Assembly: GCA_014871385.1 (NCBI GenBank)
Contig: CM026422.1
Location: 13,436,228 to 13,500,227, forward strand
Direction of reading: 5' to 3'
DNA from: Ceratodon purpureus
Taxonomy: Eukaryota > Streptophyta > Bryopsida > Pseudoditrichales > Ditrichaceae
DNA: 64,000 nucleotides
Position numbers and translations under genes: made by a program. Under the pieces are notes generated by a model, which saw only the letters and a list, made by a program, of their open reading frames with translations, was not told the DNA's origin and searched no databases. Shown here in pieces: positions 58,830-64,000 of this stretch. Numbering within the stretch: position 1 is the first letter of the stretch; each line of letters begins with the position of its first letter.

Positions 58830-59635
58830 GAAGCTTGCGGACAAAATAGCTGCATCCGGCTACCATGTGGTGGCACCTGATTACTTTAGGGGAGATCCCC
58901 TTGTGAATGTTAGCGATTTACCGACGTGGATCGTCAAGCATCCTCCAGTAAGAGTCGATTCTCAACTTCATCTTGTTTCTATGTTTCAGTTCCAGTGCAC
59001 AAGCCCACTGCAGCTATGAGCTGCTTGGCACAGAATGTCATGTACGATCTTTAATATCCCCAAATCATATAGGGGAAGTTTTGGGACATCTAAGAAACTT
59101 GGATATTCCCTCGAAGCCATTCTCAGCTGTAATCCTTGTATCAACTTAGGTGATAGAATAGATTACATTACTGGTAATGGACGTGAATACCTGAATTTGT
59201 ACGTTCACTTCTGTGATCCAGGCTGCAGAAGTGGAGACAACATACGAGCTGGTGGATGCGTTGAAGAAGGAAGGGTTTCACTCCGTAGGGTTGGCAGGGT
59301 TCTGCTGGGGAGCGAAGGTGGCCATTCTGTCGTCAAAGCAGACAGGCCGTGTGAAGGTGCTTGTGCAAGCCCATCCGGCCTTCGCCACATACTCCGACTA
59401 CGCAGAGGTGGCGGTGCCCATCTCCATTTTGGCGTCTCCCACAGATGGACTTGCGGCGTTCAAGGGGTTGCTCAAGGAGCGGCGAAAGGAGCATCTGAAG
59501 GTGTACCTGAAGATTTTCACACATGTGGAGCACGGATGGACAATTCGCTACAATGAGACGGACAAGCAGGCTGTGAAGAAGGCGAACAAGGCGCACTTGC
59601 TCATGATCAAATGGTTCCACAAGTACTTGCACTGA
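58830..59635 (+). pseudogene. 5'-truncated dienelactone-hydrolase-like duplicate
   Basis: Contains only the equivalents of exon 4 (58,830-58,947) and exon 5 (59,222-59,635). Both are intact, with GFCWGAK, SPTD and VEHGW unchanged. Exons 1-3, with the signal peptide, N-terminal strands and promoter, were not duplicated. The flanking DNA to the left is the ABCC fragment. Without a new 5' exon it should be non-functional, yet the coding sequence shows no decay, so the duplication is recent. Confidence 0.88.
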
Positions 59636-60524
59636 AACGGTAAATTGCCAGTAAAGGCTTTGCAAGTCGGAACATGATTCGTTCAACCACTGTAACTACA
59701 ATAAGCCGATTTACTTGTAACGGGGATTCTTACGACTTTTTTCGTACGGAAGATCCGAGCTTTTGCCGAGCCGTAAGGAAACAGGCACTGCTAGAGGTTG
59801 GATTGACCATTCGACTCCTTCGGAACAAGATTGGTTGTGACGAGTTATCTTATGGAAATCTACTTCTCTCCCTGCCTGAGGAGAAATTTGAGAGCATTAA
59901 ATTTGTGCTAAGGTGATCTATGGTCCACGAGGTATTGTATATCAGGTCATCTGCATGCGTTTCACTACCGATTGGTGAGGGACTGGGGCGTTGTGTCTAG
60001 TCCTTGGACTTTGTTGGTAGGGATGCATGTAAAGAATGTGCACGATCGATATTCTGCATCGTTTAATTCAATCATATCAAATAATAAATTGAGGGAAGGT
60101 TAAAGTTCGCACTTATTTGCCAATTGAACTAGCTTTGCTCATTGCCGTATACAGAAATATACATATTCATGTCAAAGAGAACTAGCATGTACGTCTCGAT
60201 ACAGACTGAAAAAAATCAACCAACAGGAAGATGTGCTGGTCGAGAAAAGTGAAAAGTATGTACCTTTGAGAAATCGCATGTCTGCTTCACGTTTACGGAT
60301 TGTAGGCAATCTGTGCATGCACCATAATTAGAACCTCGGCTACGACAACAAGCCATTGCATCCTCATGGCCATTGTTTCCACAACTGTAACCAAACTGGC
60401 CAAGCATTTTCAAATTCACCTTGTCCACGGTGGGTAACGTGAGGTGATCGCAAGGTGACCTTTCGGAAGGTACAAACTCCAAGGGGAAAATCACACCCGC
60501 CAAGGTTTTATGATATAGTGCATT

Positions 60525-61266
60525 GGGTGTAAGCATGGTAAAGTGGACCAAAAAAGTGCTTAACTATTTGTCAGTTTCAGCACTTTTGCAAAAATTGCAC
60601 AAAAGTGACGGACAGATGTAATTGAAGTCAACTTTTTTTGCTAATATAGATTCTGAACTTGTTTTTCTACAACTTGGAAAAGTTTCGTGCAAAGTAGACA
60701 CTTTAAAGTTATTGTATGAAGGCTTTAAATCCAAGCAAGGTGAATGCAGTCAGTTGGAAAAGTGAACATAACGGTTTAGGATTTTGTCCGAAATCACTTT
60801 CAAATTTTGCGGTGCCCTCTGTATATTTAAAAGGTATTCTAAAATAGTCAATTCATATATACTCATTAATTGGTTTAGCATTCCAAAAGTACCGCAAGGA
60901 TGTTAGTCAAAAGGGTCACTTCCGTGATACTTTTTGTCACTTTTTTTTCATCGAAAATTGTTTTTTAAATTCAAAAAAACATCCTCTAAAGAGAACAAAG
61001 GGCACCAGATGAAGAAATTAAGACTTTGGAAAAGTTCATTTTCATGATTTACAACTAGTGGTCAAATTTAGTTTCAATTCAACATGTTTTTTTTATGAAG
61101 ATGTGTGTAAGATACCTTGCGACACCCTAAAAAGTGACTAAAATGCTCAAAAACTACACCAAAATGCTCAAAATCAGCTTTGAGCTTTAAAAAACAGCAC
61201 ACTTCATATTCACTTGTTAGTGGTCACATGTTGCACTTTGTGGTCCACTTTATTGTGCTTACACCC
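60525..61266. mobile_element. ~740-bp TIR element, copy 2, 4-bp TSD
   Basis: Starts GGGTGTAAGCATGGTAAAGT and ends with GCTTACACCC. CATT flanks both sides (60,521-60,524 and 61,267-61,270). Duplication copy A has the empty site GTGCATTGAAAACC (42,590-42,605). The insertion therefore happened after, or polymorphically around, the segmental duplication. Confidence 0.93.
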
Positions 61267-62159
61267 CATTGAAAACCGCAATATGAACACTTCTGCTCAA
61301 AAATATAGCCAAATGTAATCTTTTGAGCAGAAGATCAAATCGAACGAATATATCCCCTTCAATGCACATCTTCCCATTGTAGCGTCCCAACCGTAATTCA
61401 ACCCACTGGGAAGGAATTCAGATATCACACAGAAATTGCAAGTGAGGTCTGACTTAATAGGACTTCAAACGTGAATTAGATGTAGACTAACCTGAGGCAT
61501 CTTTGTAAGTTGTTCAGATTACAACTATTCAGATAGTTGCGCTTCGTTCTCCTTCCAAAAATCTGTCTTCATTCCTTGAGATTCCAATTGTTTCAGTTCG
61601 TTCGTTACGAGTTAAATCTAGAGCAATCTAATTTGCCCGACAACAGAATATTTTCCTTGGGTCACAACACATCGAAAAATCAGAAACCTTGCAAGGACCT
61701 TCAAGTTCTTTGTAACATCATGTTCTCTATACCAGCTCGGTAACTCACTCTCAAGAATCTGGGACACCTACTTAATCTCTTCGAATGTTGAGTTTCGCAA
61801 CCGAACTCTTAACAAAAGCTGCACTCTACTGGACATTCACGACAATAGTCTCCTTCATGAGCCATCACCTTACCCCAAACAAGATCGTTGCAAAAGGGGA
61901 CCATCAAACTCTGCACCTGGAAAAACCTATGCCAAAAACATGGAGAACCAAGCTGGTGATTTAATCTCAATATTCGCTGGTCAAAAAACAGAGCTCAAAA
62001 TCCAGAAAATGACATGAAAGGCAAAACAGATACCGTGTCAAATATTAGCTAAAAATGAATCCAATGATAGGAACAACATAGAATTCCAGAATTCAACGGG
62101 CTCTTCAATTCACAGTGAGAATCACTCTAAACCCGCGCAATAAACGCACTTATCGTTGA

Positions 62160-63060
62160 CACTGCTACTAAATACCCAGCCCTGAGTGTAAGCATTCTTA
62201 CTATCCATCTTACAAATGTAAGACATACTCAACAAGGACAACTACTGTACACTGTTTCAGGCGCAAGCTCGTGAAAACTAATCCATAATCCTATGATCAT
62301 GGCAACTTGAATTATTAATTCAGGCTTTGGTGGTCGCACCACATTCTGACTACGGGACGAATCTCTGTCCGGTAACGCACACAGAATGTCCTAATACAAA
62401 GCTTTCGATTTCATGTCTAAACCTCAAGAGTGCTAAAATCTCATTTATGCACGCAATGTTTGTCTGTATATTCAGACGAGGCTGTTATACAAGTCTGACA
62501 AGCCCTTTCCCATCGAAAGTTGGCATGATACAAAAACTTGAGGTTGTTTTTTCGGTTACATGTTGCATCCGAGAGGCATGGTGGTTGCAAGAAAATGGAG
62601 AGATGATGACGGAGAGAATCGAGCGAAGTCACACGACAAATTAGATTGATACTCCAGTGACCCAATCGTTGACGAGGCAAATGCACACTGCTCATGAACT
62701 GAACAGAGACTGACAAACTCATCCCATCAAATTCTCCACCCTTCAACCTGCTTCGTTTTACAAGAGAAAGGAGCAAAAGGCCTTGATATCTGCAGGTTAC
62801 ATTTACGGAAAAAATATGTGTAAGGTCCAGTAATAATTTGAGCACACCCTAATGGGAAAGGATAAATCACCAAGAAAACATGTCTCTGTCGAGAATGCCC
62901 TGAAACATGCAGTTCTTTAGTTAAACTTCAAAATATATCGTCAACTCCGAACTTGCATGAACCTGGACATTCACACGCTCCTCATTTAAGTTCAATCTAT
63001 GACCATTCGTGTCAAAGTTTCAGACACTATTCAATATTATCGTAAAGTAGGCTGACCTCG
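62160..63060. other. Intergenic, 3' flank of the trihelix-like gene
   Basis: No supported gene. Frames at 62,327-62,644 and 62,441-62,845 overlap on opposite strands and neither is recognisable. Probably spacer plus 3' UTR of the leftward gene. Confidence 0.45.
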
Positions 63061-63863
63061 TTAATCCGATTCTGAGGATGACGATACAGAACGTCCTTTC
63101 CGCTTCCGTCTCTTCATAACCAGCTTTGCAATCTCTAATTGATTATCCAAAACCATCTGAGTTCGCTTCAGATCGGCTTCCGTCCGTTGTCGCTCCAAGT
63201 CCTTATGCATCTCCATTTTGGCTTGCTCAATCCGCGCCAACACCTCGGCAAAAGCTGTGATACTGTTGGCCTGCAAAGAGGTGCTGTGTGAGCTCAACTA
63301 TATTCTCCGATCCACTTTCCTGCATCCCTAGGTCATCAAATATGATATGAACATACCATCCACGTCAGCGCACGAAGCATGAAAATACTCACCAGAAGTA
63401 CGCCCGGATTCGAGAGCGAATTACGCTCAGGAAGCTTGTTCTGATTGTTCTTAGCCCCTGATGTGCCCGGCATATTCAACATGGTATTGACTTCACTGGC
63501 ATCCGTCTTGCTGTCTTTCCTGTTTCCAAAATGACCGATCTGCGGACCTCCTTCCTCTTGCTCATCATCCCCAACGTCCGGTGAAACATCTCGATCTTCA
63601 CGATCTTCAGCTACAGGTGCTGCAGCAGGCATTTCACTTTCCCCTTCGCACTCCACAGCTGGTTCTGCAAACGCTCCCTTGGATTTTGGGTTTGCTTCGT
63701 GCGAGGACACGGGTTCAGACCCAGACAGCGTGTCTGCACAATCCCGTTGCCCTCCAGCAAGAGCTTTGGGAGTAAAACCAAGCATAGTATCTAGCCTTTC
63801 ATAGTATGGCCACCGGCTTGCACCTGCCAATGCAGGATTGCCAATTCTTTGCGTCTTCTCCAT
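63061..63863 (-). CDS. Trihelix (ASIL-like) transcription factor, 3' part
   Basis: Exons on the minus strand: 63,863 (or further upstream) to 63,393 (ends CTTCTG|GTGAGT) and 63,270-63,061 (after TTTGCAG, stop TAA). They join in frame. SRWPYYERLDTMLG matches the W-P-[YF]-[YF]-x-R-[LM]-D segment after the DNA-binding trihelix domain in ASIL-type proteins. The last exon is the conserved C-terminal helix (FAEVLARIEQAKMEMHKDLE, then RTQMVLDNQLEI) with KRRKRK, a likely nuclear signal. The middle is acidic and Ser-rich. A GTGTAG acceptor directly precedes 63,863, so the trihelix domain should lie beyond the right edge; the ATG at 63,863 may be internal. Confidence 0.75.
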
Positions 63864-64000
63864 CTACACCGACAGACATGCAACATGCTCCCATTACATT
63901 TCCCACTCCTGACAAGCTCCAGTATATAAAAGCCTCGCATATAAGCTCCAGCTACATCCAAAACCCTAGAGCCTAATGGATAAAGTGGATCTCTAATTTC

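Larger units (their letters stand above)
58729..62159. repeat. Segmental duplication, copy B
   Basis: Matches 40,806-43,496 with only scattered substitutions and small indels, apart from the extra TIR element at 60,525-61,266. The left junction follows GAATTTTAGAATTTATGGCATGG. Confidence 0.95.

Overview
The window is nuclear DNA of a land plant. The genes have spliced GT-AG introns, a trihelix-type transcription factor, an ABCC-type transporter fragment, and plant-style MULE, hAT, Stowaway and LINE elements. The style of the transposase proteins, and two intronless genes of bacterial or fungal look, suggest a bryophyte, perhaps a liverwort. That placement is inference; no marker in the window fixes the species.

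Region 1 (1-35,427) is dominated by two copies of one large hAT DNA transposon in opposite orientation. Copy 1 (left end outside the window, right end 9,187) reads rightward. Copy 2 (17,519-35,419) reads leftward and is bounded by 8-bp target-site duplications matching at 7 of 8 positions. The reconstructed element carries more than a transposase: a RING-like zinc-finger gene, a divergent protein-kinase-like gene, a BED/DUF659/hAT transposase with a long C-terminal extension, an AT-rich ~211-bp tandem array between the divergent RING and kinase genes, and five GC-rich blocks of a CTCGCGCC-C(n) minisatellite. Three blocks sit just upstream of genes, with conserved TATA boxes beside at least two of them; the other two are subterminal. 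Copy 2 is broken by a 7.4-kb Mutator-like element (23,858-31,303), itself decayed and full of CTCGGATCCGAG palindromes, and by a ~0.4-kb TIR element inside the transposase.

Region 2 (9,188-17,518) is host DNA between the two hAT copies. It holds three 5'-truncated LINE insertions, an intronless TauD/TfdA-like dioxygenase and an intronless bacterial-type glycosyltransferase.

Region 3 (35,428-63,999) is host DNA. It holds a Stowaway-like MITE, a complete five-exon secreted dienelactone-hydrolase-like gene, a VWA-domain gene, a PD40/TolB-like propeller gene, an ABCC transporter pseudogene, a second but 5'-truncated dienelactone hydrolase, and the 3' part of a trihelix-like gene running off the right edge. 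The second hydrolase lies in a recent ~2.7-kb segmental duplication (40,806-43,496 versus 58,729-62,159). Two copies of a ~740-bp TIR element (44,095-44,833 and 60,525-61,266) each have an empty-site counterpart in the window, which gives 4-bp target-site duplications.

No rRNA or convincing tRNA gene, CRISPR array or organelle sequence was seen. All exon boundaries were read by eye from splice signals and reading frame.
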